Positions 23,821 through 33,953 of a stretch of DNA of 64,000 nt are shown here, one piece after another. The position numbers were made by a program, and so were the translations under genes. Below the pieces are notes generated by a model that did no database searches, was not told where the DNA came from, and saw only the letters and a program-made list of their open reading frames with translations. The stretch is from Macrophomina tecta (taxonomy: Eukaryota; Ascomycota; Dothideomycetes; Botryosphaeriales; Botryosphaeriaceae), in contig JAKSGN010000043.1 in NCBI GenBank assembly GCA_024180945.1, positions 2,294,001 through 2,358,000 on the forward strand, written 5' to 3'. Every line of letters begins with the position of its first letter. Within the stretch, counting starts at the first letter, position 1.

Positions 23821-24949
23821 TGTTGGAGTCGGCGATGGGATGGCGATGTCTAATCTAATCTCTTGGCTTGCTATTGGTGGAGGGCAGAAAACGAGGTCCA
23901 AAGGCAGAAATCTACGGCGAAAGGAGTCTGGAGAAGAAGGGGGCAGAAAGACAGAAGAAGAGGCAAGCTGCGGCAAAGGGAGAATCACAGGCGGTGGATT
24001 TGTACGGGCGTAGTCGAAGTGGTCTGTCTCTAGCTCGGGGATCAGTTCCCGAGCGCGCGAAGGGCTATCGTGAGCCTCGGCTCGCTCTTGCTCCTTATCG
24101 GCGTCAGGTTTGCCGGCTGACGAGGCGACGCAAGGAAGAGCCGCAAAGACGTCACCGCTGGCATGTGAAGGCCAACCTCCTCGTGCCGGCGTGAGGCAGG
24201 CCAGATGAGTCAGCTTGCGGATCGCGCCCGGCCTTCAGCCCTACGAGGACGGCGAATCGCGGACGGAGCGTGCAGTGCGGCGCCAGTGTGACACGGCAAA
24301 ACCACGCGGTGGCGTCGGCGAGGCACCTGGTCAGGCGGCGCGGCTGGATGCATCGCCAGCGATTGGACGGCGGGCGGCGAGCCAAAATAACTAGAGATGG
24401 GAGCTGAGAGTAGTAGAGCGAGCGCGACACGGATTTGTGTTTCGACGCACGGAGCTGGCCGCCCTTGGTTCCGCCCGGCCAGCCGGTTGTGGACAGCGCC
24501 AGGCTGGCCGTCCGTCGGCCGCTTCTGGCTGCCATGGCGACGGCTAGCCAGCTCTCAGACCGGTCCGGACGCGCCGTGAGTGCTGGTGGAGTGGGACTGG
24601 AACCTCAGGACCCTGCTGCCTAGGGTCCAGGATGCGTGAGGGTGTGGCGGCTGAAAGTTCAAGCGCAGCGCCTCCTTCGCGCGCCGAGCGGTCAATCAAC
24701 GCGGGGACGGCTGTCTTTCACCTGGAGATTGGCGCAGACTCTGTCGCGCGAAGTGTGGCTTGCCAGAAATGACGCTGTTCGCCGGCCCGCCCGCTCCAAG
24801 CCTTGTCTTTTTTTGCAGAAGCCTGGCTTGACCTCCGTCTATCTTCTCCACTCGCTCTCCCCTCTCGATGCCGGCCAGAGCCCTGCATGACCATCGACCC
24901 CTCCTGCCCGCCTCCTCGCTGATCACGATACCCCTGCTCTCCGCCTGCC
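23821..24949. other. Divergent promoter region, peroxidase and transcription factor
   Basis: This 1.1-kb region separates two divergent starts. I searched it by eye on the plus strand for a zinc-cluster exon belonging to the downstream factor and found no six-cysteine pattern. Short frames at 24152-24984 have no domains. A stop codon in frame lies 30 bases before the 24950 start. Confidence 0.5.
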
Positions 24950-27399
24950 ATGGGTTCACTGATGCAGATTGTCGAGCTCGGCACTCTGCGTGCTCGTGAG
25001 AATGAGGAAAGCAGCTTCCTGGGCAGCTCGACCGGCGTCTACTTCGTCAACACTGTCCGCAATGCTTTCAAGGCCTCAAAGGACCCCGGTGCTCACTCGG
25101 CCGACTCGCCCTCGCTAATCGACCCGGAGCAGGAGGAGCCCAATCCGCTCGAGGACTTCTTGCTCGACGAACGCACGTCCCACGAGAACAACCCATCCTT
25201 CACCACTCCCATCCCCCGCGGCCCTGCATACGACGCTGCCCCTCCAGGCGTTGGCCGTCCTCCGAGCCCCGAAGTCTCCAAGAAGCTACTCGTTCTGTAT
25301 TTCAAATTGTGGCACCCTCTGTTTCCCTTTGTCCATGGCCCCGCCTTCATCCAGGAAATCGAGGCCCTCTACGATCCGTCCAAGCCTGCCTTCAATCCGC
25401 CAGGCAATGATCCCGATAGACACAGATGCTGTCGCGCCATTATTGCCCAGTGCATCCTCAACGTCGCCCAGGCAGGCATTGCAAAGGAGATTCTTCCCCG
25501 CCACTCGCGCATAGAGTCCTCGCAGAGTCTAATCTTCTCCCTCAGCTCTCTGGCTACCAAGCAGGATCTACACAGCCTGCAAGCCCTTCTTGCCGCACAG
25601 CTTTATTTTGTTTGTGCCGGATCTTTCAGATCTGCCTCTGCCGTTGGCGGCATGCTGAATAAGTCTTTGTTCCACGGCGGCCTCCACAGATGTCCCAACC
25701 GCTACTCTCAGCTCTCCGATCATGAAAGGGACATGCGGAAGCGCATCTTCTGGAGTGCTTATGTCTTAGACCGCTATCTGAGTCAAGGCCTCGGCATCCC
25801 CCTCGGTTTCCAAGACTCGGATATTGACGTTTGCATGCCCGGCAAAGAAAAGCACAGGGCCATGTCTTCAAGGTCTTACCCTGCTGGCTTACCAAGGCAG
25901 GATTCTACTTCTTCGGGCGTGTCCTCGGGATCAGTGCAAGGACCATCTGCTTCCCACGCTGACGGCCGCAGAGCCGCCAGCCCAGACTACTCACATAATG
26001 TGGAGCGAAATGACACTCCCAGCAACCATCAAGAGCACGTGCACAAGGATATCGTCCTCGTTGGCTTGGTAGGCTATAGCCAGCTTACTGGTAGGGCCAT
26101 CGAGCTCTTTCACAAATCCATCAACGTTCGCTCCGTGGATCACACGAAGATCCTGTACATCACTGCTGATATTCACAGTTGGTACAATTCGCTGCCCATG
26201 AAACTCACATCGGTGGAAAGCGTCGTGTTCCCGAACGGGGAGCCGTTAGATGAGGCACCTCCAAGTTTCGTTCCTCTTTTCACCGTTCTTTACCAGCAAT
26301 TACTGCTTCTTGTCAACAGGCCATGCCTGTCACTGCCTTCCAAGTCGCCCGAATTCCTGGCTAGCATGCAGACTTGTATAGGAGCAAGTCGAACCATAAT
26401 AGGAGCACTTGAGATGCAGCTGCAACTGCGACAACCCTTTTTTCTACCGGAGCTTTTATCGGCTGGCTGGATGGCTGGTCTCATCCTCGTCTTTGCTTGC
26501 CAGCTTCATTTCTACCCTTCTGAAAGGGGTTTTAAGTGAGTTACTTGCGGTGGGCTCTCCATCAGCACATGATAGCCTGATGCCATCTACCTCGTTTTCA
26601 GTCATCAGAGATCCTTGTGCTAACATTCTGGATAGGGAAATCTCGCAATGCCTTCGTCTACTTCGTCTGATGAAAGACCATTGGAAGAGTGCCATGACCT
26701 ATTATCAAACACTGACGAGGCTGTTTTCGGAACTCAAGGCAGGGCATAACTCAAAGAACACCCCGAACCCCGCAAAGAGGCCTGGCAGTGAGGAAATCGA
26801 CTATAACAAGCGCGCCCGATACAAGAATCATTCAATGGGCAATGGGTATAACCCAGCTGATCTTGACCCCTCCGCGGCGATACGGCGAGCACTGACAGCT
26901 CCAAACAGCAGCTATGGGCGCTCACAAAACCAGTCGCGCAGCCAGTCATTACAGAACATGTCCAGCAGCCGAGATTCGAGCAGCACCCCGGATATAAATG
27001 CGCCTTCTCACCAAAGCGCCCCTTTCCATTCTCCGGATAGTTCCCAACACTCGGGGTCGCAAGGATCGACTCCTCAGCCCCAGCTTGACCAGTCATTCCC
27101 AGCCAGTCATTACATTTTCACGCCTCCTGGTCCTGACCCGGCTCATCTTCCTGCCGATGCTTTTTACAGCGATCCATCGAACGCCGGACTTGCCGATGCA
27201 GAGCTAATAGAACCTCTTTTGGGTGATCCTTCGGTCAATGAACTCGATCTTTTTGGCTCGGTCTCTTGGGGATTACTGAACGGTGAGTTCTCCCGGCTGT
27301 TTATGTTTTCGGCCCGGATGGGCAATTTCTTACACTTCCGGGATCTTTCTGACATAACTCCATTCAGGTGATTACTCATACAATGCTTTCAACGGATGA
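24950..27399 (+). CDS. Fungal-specific transcription factor domain protein, no zinc cluster seen
   Basis: My model is exon 1 24950-26535, exon 2 26636-27282 and exon 3 27368-27399, giving 754 residues. Intron 1 (100 nt, GTGAGT to GATAG, branch-like CTAAC at 26620) joins in phase 2 to give KEISQCLRLL. Intron 2 (85 nt, GTGAGT to TTCAG) joins in phase 1 and leaves a last exon of ten codons. The middle of the protein is the fungal-specific transcription factor domain: KLWHPLFPFVHGPAF near residue 125, the RKRIFWSAYVLDRYLS motif near 265, and ALEMQLQLRQPFFLPELLSAGW near 490-505. The C-terminal third is Ser/Gln/Pro-rich and probably an activation region. Relatives normally carry an N-terminal Zn2Cys6 DNA-binding cluster; here the protein begins at the post-cluster segment ending ESSFLGSSTGVYFVNTVRNA. 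Either an upstream exon was missed or the protein cannot bind DNA by itself. Confidence 0.8.
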
Positions 27400-28200
27400 A
27401 CGACGCTTCCAGATACTCAGTCTTGACGGAGGGGCCTCGATCGTCGCAAAATATCTGCGCGACCACTGAACCTATCGCCACTGGTACCACCACTGGCCCA
27501 CCAGAAACATCAGCGCTGATATCACACGCATTGGTAGGGCCTTGGCCAATTTTCGTGAGTTGGCACTGTTTCCAACATCACCGCGAGCCGAGCTGGTACG
27601 GTCTTGGGAGGGGGGCTTAATGTATCTTGCGGCGAAGCTCATCTCGGCCTCGAGCAGAGGAGGTAAACCACACGAACTGGACAAGGCCATCACAGATACG
27701 GCGAGGCGGGCTGGTTGAAGGAGGGAAGGGAGAAATAGGAGGACTGAACAGGGAAGAATGAAAGGAATGTACGTCGGGGAGGTATAGCTTGGCCAGTTGC
27801 ACTTTATCCGCCACTGGGTGGCTAAAAGTTCACGCTCAAGGCTAGGGCCGATGGAGTCCCCCATATTTATCACCAAGAAACTAGATGGATCCGACGATCG
27901 GTGGCATTTTCTTCCGGATGGTGAGGACGGCCGCAAGCTCGACGATGAGGCGGGGCAATGCCTCGAGCCCCGCACCTCCATGGCACGGGCCGACGCGAAC
28001 GTCATACGCCGGAACATCCGTCTTACTTCACAAGCATGTGCCATAGAGCGCGTCTTACGAATCCAACTATATAAACCTCGCACCTGCGCTGCTCGGGTGA
28101 TCACCAAGCACGGAAGGCAAATTCCTCGAGCTGAGGCCAATCGACTCCGCTCAGCCTTCGTCATCGGACGCCCGCCAACCACACCATACCACACCCAATC
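27400..28200. other. Intergenic with hydrolase promoter
   Basis: No separate gene is supported. A plus-strand frame open from 27797 runs on into the hydrolase gene in another frame and is treated as chance. The last 130 bases hold a TATA-like box for the hydrolase gene. Confidence 0.5.
28068..28075 (+). promoter_or_regulatory. TATA-like box upstream of hydrolase
   Basis: TATATAAA lies about 125 bases before the ATG of the hydrolase gene at 28201, a plausible TATA position for an inducible fungal gene with a leader of roughly 90 bases. This rests on sequence and position only. Confidence 0.4.
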
Positions 28201-29115
28201 ATGCCCTCCCCCCTCTTCCCTGACTTCACTCCCTTCGACGTCGTCACCGACGCTGCCAACAACATCACCATCCACGGCATCCGCAGCAACAACCACCACC
28301 TCCACCTCCCCCCGGTCCTCCTCCTCCACGGTTTCCCCCAAACGCACGCCATCTGGCACAAGGTCGCGCCCGCACTTCTGCCCCACTACACACTCATCGC
28401 CCTCGACCTGCGCGGCTATGGCGCATCCTCCAAGCCGTCGCCCACCCCGTCCCACGCCCCCTACAGCAAATCCGCCATGGCCTCCGACTGCGTGCACGTG
28501 ATGCGCGTGCACTTCAACTACCCCTCCTTCTACGTCCTCGCGCACCAGCTGTGCGTCAACCATCCGGACGCCGTCCAGAAGGCCATGCTCCTCGACATCT
28601 GCCCCACGCTGGCGATGTTCGAGAAGACGGACGCCGCCTTCGCGCGGGCGTACTGGCACTGGTTTTTCCTGTCGCAGAGCGCGCCCGTGCCCGAGACGTT
28701 CATGAAGGCCGCGCCGGCGAGGGAGTGGCTGGCGCTGTTCACGGTGGGCGCGAAGAACACGGGCGCGGCGGTGGGGAAGAGGAGTGACTTCTTCACCGCG
28801 GAGGCATTCGAGGCGTATGTGCAGGCGGCGGAGAGGGAGGGCGCGGTGGAGGCTTTTTGCGAGGACTACAGGGCGGCGGCGACGGTGGATTGTGAGGAGC
28901 AGAAGGCGGATAGGGAGAACGGGAGGAAGATCAAGTGTGACTTGAGGGTTTTATGGGGCGGGAAAGCCGTTATTGAGAGGTTTTTCGAGGCGTTGGAGGA
29001 GTGGCGTAGGGTTTGTGAGGGCGAGGTTAGTGGGGGCGCGGTGGATAGCGGGCATTACGTCCCAGAGGAGGTGCCGGATGAGGTGGTGAGGAATGCGAAG
29101 GAGTTTTTCGTCTGA
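28201..29115 (+). CDS. Dehalogenase-like alpha/beta hydrolase lacking its nucleophile segment
   Basis: A single-exon gene of 304 residues in the fluoroacetate dehalogenase/epoxide hydrolase branch of the alpha/beta hydrolases. Visible family marks are the oxyanion-hole motif HGFPQTHAIWHK near residue 43, DLRGYGASSKP near 72, LLDICPT near 130 with the candidate acid Asp, and the catalytic-His segment DSGHYVPEEVPDEV near 281-294. In relatives the strand FYVLAH continues as an H-D-R-G-A-R nucleophile elbow, where Asp attacks the substrate, then about three more residues and a QLCV-like helix. Here FYVLAH passes directly into QLCVNHPDAVQ. About eight residues, including the nucleophile Asp and the following Arg, are absent with the frame intact. 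No GT-AG intron lies at that point. The product should fold poorly or be catalytically dead. It could also be an allele-specific deletion. Confidence 0.85.
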   Translation: MPSPLFPDFTPFDVVTDAANNITIHGIRSNNHHLHLPPVLLLHGFPQTHAIWHKVAPALLPHYTLIALDLRGYGASSKPSPTPSHAPYSKSAMASDCVHVMRVHFNYPSFYVLAHQLCVNHPDAVQKAMLLDICPTLAMFEKTDAAFARAYWHWFFLSQSAPVPETFMKAAPAREWLALFTVGAKNTGAAVGKRSDFFTAEAFEAYVQAAEREGAVEAFCEDYRAAATVDCEEQKADRENGRKIKCDLRVLWGGKAVIERFFEALEEWRRVCEGEVSGGAVDSGHYVPEEVPDEVVRNAKEFFV

Positions 29116-30468
29116 GTTGCGGGATCTTTGTTGGGCGATGATCGATAGGACGGCTGCTCGGGGGAGCTCTTTGGCGGATAGGGGTTAGTCTGTCGTCCGA
29201 ATATCTCCATGCGATCCTTTACACCCACCTCCAACCAAATTGCAACCAGGTTGTCGGCGAGCGCTTCATAGTTGCGCAATGACGATAATAAATGCTTAAC
29301 TACCTTGGTGCGCTGTAATGTCCTTCAAAGATAGCTAGCCTACATCATTCTCACTTTCCACCTCCATTTCCGCCTATGGGCATCCAGCAACATATGGACA
29401 CATAGCCCACCGATATGGCCATTCTCCTCATCGAGAGCCATTGCTGACCTTGATCGAAGCCAGATAGGGTAAGAGAAAAACTCACGATAATCCCTTTTTC
29501 ACGGGCGCCTCTGTTAGGGCTTGAGGTTCTTCAGGTGCTATATCCCGGTCTCAAGCGTGAAGGTAACATTCCAAAGTGTCTAAGTTCCCTCTACTCGAAG
29601 GCCGGGGGGTTGGTATTGCTCTTTTGCTGCTTAACTGGGTAGGATGTGCGCGCGGTGATAATGCGAGCGGTGGAGGAGATGGCTCCCTTGCGGCGACGAG
29701 TAGTTTTACTTTACTTCCATGAGCTCTTCCCCCCCCCCCCAAAAAAAAAAAAAACTGTAGGTTGACTTCTGGCCCTTTGCACTCGCCTGCAGGCCTGGGT
29801 AGATATAGCGACCCCAGCGCCGCTTGAACACACCGGGGTGCCAGGCCCCTCACAAGGCCCAGACGCTCACTCACCCACCCGCTCCCTCCACCATCTGACA
29901 TCTGCGGCCGCAAGGGAGAACCAAGGGCTTCTTCCGGGAGTATGCGACCCGCCTGAGCACCGATTTCGGACACGCTCGGAAAACTGTACTGGCTTGTTGG
30001 CCTCCCTCGGACCACATGCCATCGCTGCTAGTTTGGCTTCTGTTCCGTACGCAATCTTCGGTGCAGGCTCATTCGGTGCTGCAATTCAGGGCGAGAAGGA
30101 AATATGGCTGGTCCTTCTCAACACTTCTACATGATGAAGTGCGTCTACTCTTCATCCCCAAAGCCCGCGGGATGGGAGGAAATGCTCCCGAACACAGCCG
30201 TCACACACGGTTCAGTGCCAAATTGGAGAATAGCTCAGGGCTTCGGCCCCCAAGACTTCCGGATTCACGCACGCAAATGATGTTGCCGGTTCTCATGCCA
30301 GAAAAGAAAAAGGCTGTGTAGTCTGAGATTGTAGGCACACAGGACTGAGGAAATCGCTATGAAGAGAGAAAAGAAAAAAAGGAGAAGAAGAGAAGAAGCG
30401 TGACATGTTAAGGTACCATAAAAGCATTAAGATAAGAGGAACCAACCCCATCCCTCCAATCACCGCAC
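29116..30468. other. Intergenic, no gene seen
   Basis: A 154-codon minus-strand frame at 29551-30015 shows no domain and spans a C12-A14 homopolymer junction at 29729-29754, so it is unlikely to be coding. Nothing else is recognised. Confidence 0.5.
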
Positions 30469-32958
30469 TCAACACCCACCACCCCCACCACAACCCCCTC
30501 CACCGCCACTACTACCTCCTCCCCCACCACAACCACCACCACAACTCCCACTAGCACCATTCCCACCCCCCGCGCCTCCACAACTCCCCCCCACACCCGC
30601 ACAAGCGCCACCCGCCCCGACCATCCCGCCACACGTCCCCTTACAACAGCCGCCCATATTCCCACTCCCCGTCTCCGCATACCCCGGGTCACCGCCCGCA
30701 TAGCCCGCGGCGCCGAGGGGATACGCACCAGCGTAAGCATATCCGACGAAAGGCGCGCAAGCGGCGGCATAAGGGTAGCAGTATCCGCCGGCGGCCTCTC
30801 TATTCTTCTTCTCATCCAGCTCACGGCCCTTCGCAACATAGTACTTCTCGCGCTCGGGCGGGGCCCTGCCGTCCTTCTTCGCGCGACGCACGGCGGCGGC
30901 ATAGGCCTTTTCAAGATGGGCGCGGCGGGCGGCAGACCAAGCGAAGCTGTTGTTGGTGCGGACGGAGTTGTGCGACGAGATGTGGGGGCCGGCGTGGGGG
31001 TCATCGGACGTGGCGGCAGCGTCGTTGTTGTGGAGGCTGGCCGACGCGGTGGCGTTGCCCATCTTGAACAGGCGCGACAGCGACGACGTGTGGGATTCGC
31101 GGACGGCCTCGCAGTACCAGCAAGTGCACTCCGAGTAGGGTTGGCGGAAGATGCGCTGGTAGATTTTGCTGGTCCACTCGAACGACTCGTCGAGCTTGGC
31201 CTCCTCGACCTTGTCATCGTGGTCGATGAAGACGCCATGGCATGTAGCGACGCTGTAGCTGTAATAACTCGACGGGCTGGTTTGATGCGTGTGCCACGCG
31301 AGGTCAACGTCGAGCGTGGGCACCGCCATCTCGCTCGGGAACAGCGCCATGATCTTGAAAAAGTTGCTGTACTTCGTGACCAGGCGCGCGGCGGTTGAGT
31401 AGAGAGCCGGCGAGAAGAGCCATCCGATGTTGTGCATCTTCTCGATGAATGTACCTTGGCGGACGACGGCGCCTACAAGGTCGATCCCAAAGATAGACCT
31501 GTTGTTCCAGTACCTAGACATCATGCGCCGGACAGAAACACGCTCACGGACTGTTGGGGTATGTCCCGGACCCTGTAACCGAAGATGTCAGCAGAGATAC
31601 GGATGAGCGTGAGCGAGCGAAATACGCACTGAGCCTTTCCGGCGTGTCGAGCCAAGCTTTCTGTCTGAGAGCACTTCTTCCAGCACAAGCCTCACGGTAT
31701 CCAGGTTCGCACTGTGATCCCTCCTGAGGTCAGTAGCCTTGAGCAACTTCACGTGAACGCCATCTTTGATCCAGACACTGGCGAAAAGAGTAGGAGGGCT
31801 GAGCTGCGTCCTGCTGGTACGGCACGGCGGCCGTCCCTGGTGATCCAATATCGTGCCTCCAAGGGGCACGTCCTCCATCAGAAGACGTGAGATGTCCTGG
31901 CGAAACCGATGCACCTGTAGCGTATCGCAGGTGATAGTCCTCTTGCAATTCGGGCACTGCTCGGCAAAGTCGCGGTCGGCGTACCCGTCTCCAGGAACAA
32001 AACTAGCACCCGAGCTACACCGGAAACCAGCATTGCGAGACCAAGGCACGGACAGGAAAGTAGCCTGAGTGCAGCAAGGGCAACGAAGCCTCCTCTCCGG
32101 CGGATCATCCAAGTTGTCCCACGAAAGACCCGAGCTGCTTATCCACGCCGCCTTCACCAAGCCGTCAACATCATAATCGAACGTCGTGTTGTCGATGCAG
32201 GCATTGATGCTCGCCCAGGGCAGCCCAGTGGCCCAGAAATCCATAGCGCCGTAGCGCAGGCAGTCTTCGAAGAAGATACGGGGGTTGAGGGTATGGGAAT
32301 GCCAGACCATGAGGACGTCGAGCGGAGGCAGGTTCGCCGGGAAGAAGTCGTTGAGGCGCTCGCCCATCAGGCCCGCTGCTTCGTGCAGCATGGGCTCTTC
32401 AAGCAAGGCATGGCCAGTCAGTGGCCCCTTGGACTTGCCGCCCGTGAGTTTCGGCACGCAGTCGGCAAACCATTTCTCGTAGCGTTCGACGGCGCGAGAG
32501 ATGTAGACGGCCCACCTCTTCTCGCGCACTTGCTTGATCTTGTGCTTGGCTCCCTCATCGAGGTCATCGTGTTTGGTCTCGATTTTTTGCTCGAGGGCTT
32601 CCTCGTGAGACGTAGGTGGGCTGGGGATGGTGGGACTAGCGATTCCGAAGAGGCCGTCTGTGGACTCTATATCCTGGCGGAGATTGTGGAAGGCTTCGAG
32701 CAGTTTGAGGTGGGCGATGCACTCGTGCGGAGCAGGTACACCTTGCCTCGGTAGCGGATCAATGGTCAGGCTTTCCAGCCGGGCAGTGAAGTCCGAAGGC
32801 AAGGCTGGTTCAACATTGGACGAGCCAGCTTCCTGTTGTCCATCATAGGCTGGCGGTGGAGCTTGAGCGGACGAGGTGGAACGGGAATGAGAAGCGGTCG
32901 AGACGAAGGAGTCGCGGGGGCTCTTGTCGTTCTCCAGCGGCTTCTTAAGTAGCGTCAT
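30469..32958 (-). CDS. Glycine-rich-domain (GRDP/DUF1399) protein
   Basis: My model is exon 1 32958-31630 and exon 2 31572-30469, giving 810 residues. The 57-nt phase-0 intron runs GTGCGT to TACAG. Exon 1 opens with a Ser/Pro-rich disordered segment, then a conserved block with PPLDVLMVWHSHTLNPR, the W-H-x-H signature typical of this family. A Cys-rich part follows with CPCCTQ and CPNCKRTITC, spaced like a zinc ribbon. Exon 2 repeats the signature theme as DVDLAWHTHQTSPSSYYSY and continues with CTCWYCEAVRES. The last 100 residues become an extreme Gly/Cys tail built of GGG, GGC and CGG steps. Plant relatives are linked to stress and hormone responses; the fungal function is unknown. No signal peptide is visible, so it is probably intracellular. 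The codons around the junction give a continuous Gly-Pro-Gly-His start of exon 2. Confidence 0.85.
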
Positions 32959-33953
32959 CGTCTATGTGTGACTGCGCAGGGAGCAACTATGCCATGTGGA
33001 ATGTAGGAGTAAGCAAAGGGAAGTAGATTTGTGAGAAGCAGAGAGAGACCGAAGATGAAGCATTAAATGAGGCAGCAACGGCGTTCGGCCGGCCGAGGCT
33101 AGCAGCCGTCTGATGTTTGCGTGGAGGATAGCAAGAATCCTGGAGGAACGGGGGCGGTGGTGAGCGCACGGCGTTTCATTGGTGCGGTTTCGAGAAGGAA
33201 GGAAGGAGCACGGGGCTCCCGCAAGGCTTAGCTGCGCACTGGAGATGTGCCCTGCCAATTTTAGCGCCGCATTGTGCTCGCCACCCGTTTCGTACCACGG
33301 TCAGGCAGAGAAGTATGCCCCGCCGCCTCGTGGTCCAACGCCGTGCTCCGGAGAGCGCCTTATCCTTGCCTTCTCCGCTTCTTCCGCCCATTTAGGGACC
33401 GGAGTCGACCTTGCGAGAAATCGAAGCACGGATACGCGTGAAGAGACCAAGCACGCCTCTGGCTGGAAGCGTCTACCAAAATAGCATGTGAAGTTGAAGC
33501 ATTCGTCTGGGTGCATACCGATAGGTAAGGTAAGCTCAGGTCGCGACAATGCCGACACGCCCATCTCGATCCGCTGCTGCGCTCGATGCCCCAGGTCACT
33601 GGCAGAGAAGCGAAGGGCTGATGTCCAAGCATGCTTGTATTAAGTTCTCCAACTAGTGCCTTGTTTAATACTCGTTCGCTATCTATAGCCATGCATAAAA
33701 GTCCACCACCCACTGCCCGGGCATCTATCAATCTATCAGGAGAAGATAATCTCCGAGGAGATATACAAAAACCAATATAAACCTCCAACGCCACGCTGAT
33801 CACAGCTGTTCACGCCCACAACGATAGGGCCTATGCGTTAAATCTCATATGGGATATGAAAGGGCCTCGCGTCCCAGACAAAGAACGACAGCGAGGGGGA
33901 AATTTTTTGCGAAAAGAAAACATCATCAACGGCAACTCATGCAATCATCATCT
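32959..33953. other. Intergenic, no gene seen
   Basis: The stretch lies between the start of the glycine-rich-domain gene and the stop of the ABC transporter gene, both on the minus strand. Short frames on both strands have no recognisable domains. It should contain the promoter of the former and the terminator of the latter; no motif could be assigned. Confidence 0.5.

Noticed and set aside
24060..24180. Zinc-cluster exon ([14 protein letters not shown] segment) for the downstream factor
   Set aside because: Only one Cys lies near the basic stretch; the six-cysteine spacing is absent.
27472..28659. 395-codon minus-strand frame
   Set aside because: It is the mirror of the hydrolase gene; the plus frame has clear family motifs and the minus frame is Val/Gly/Arg-rich with none.
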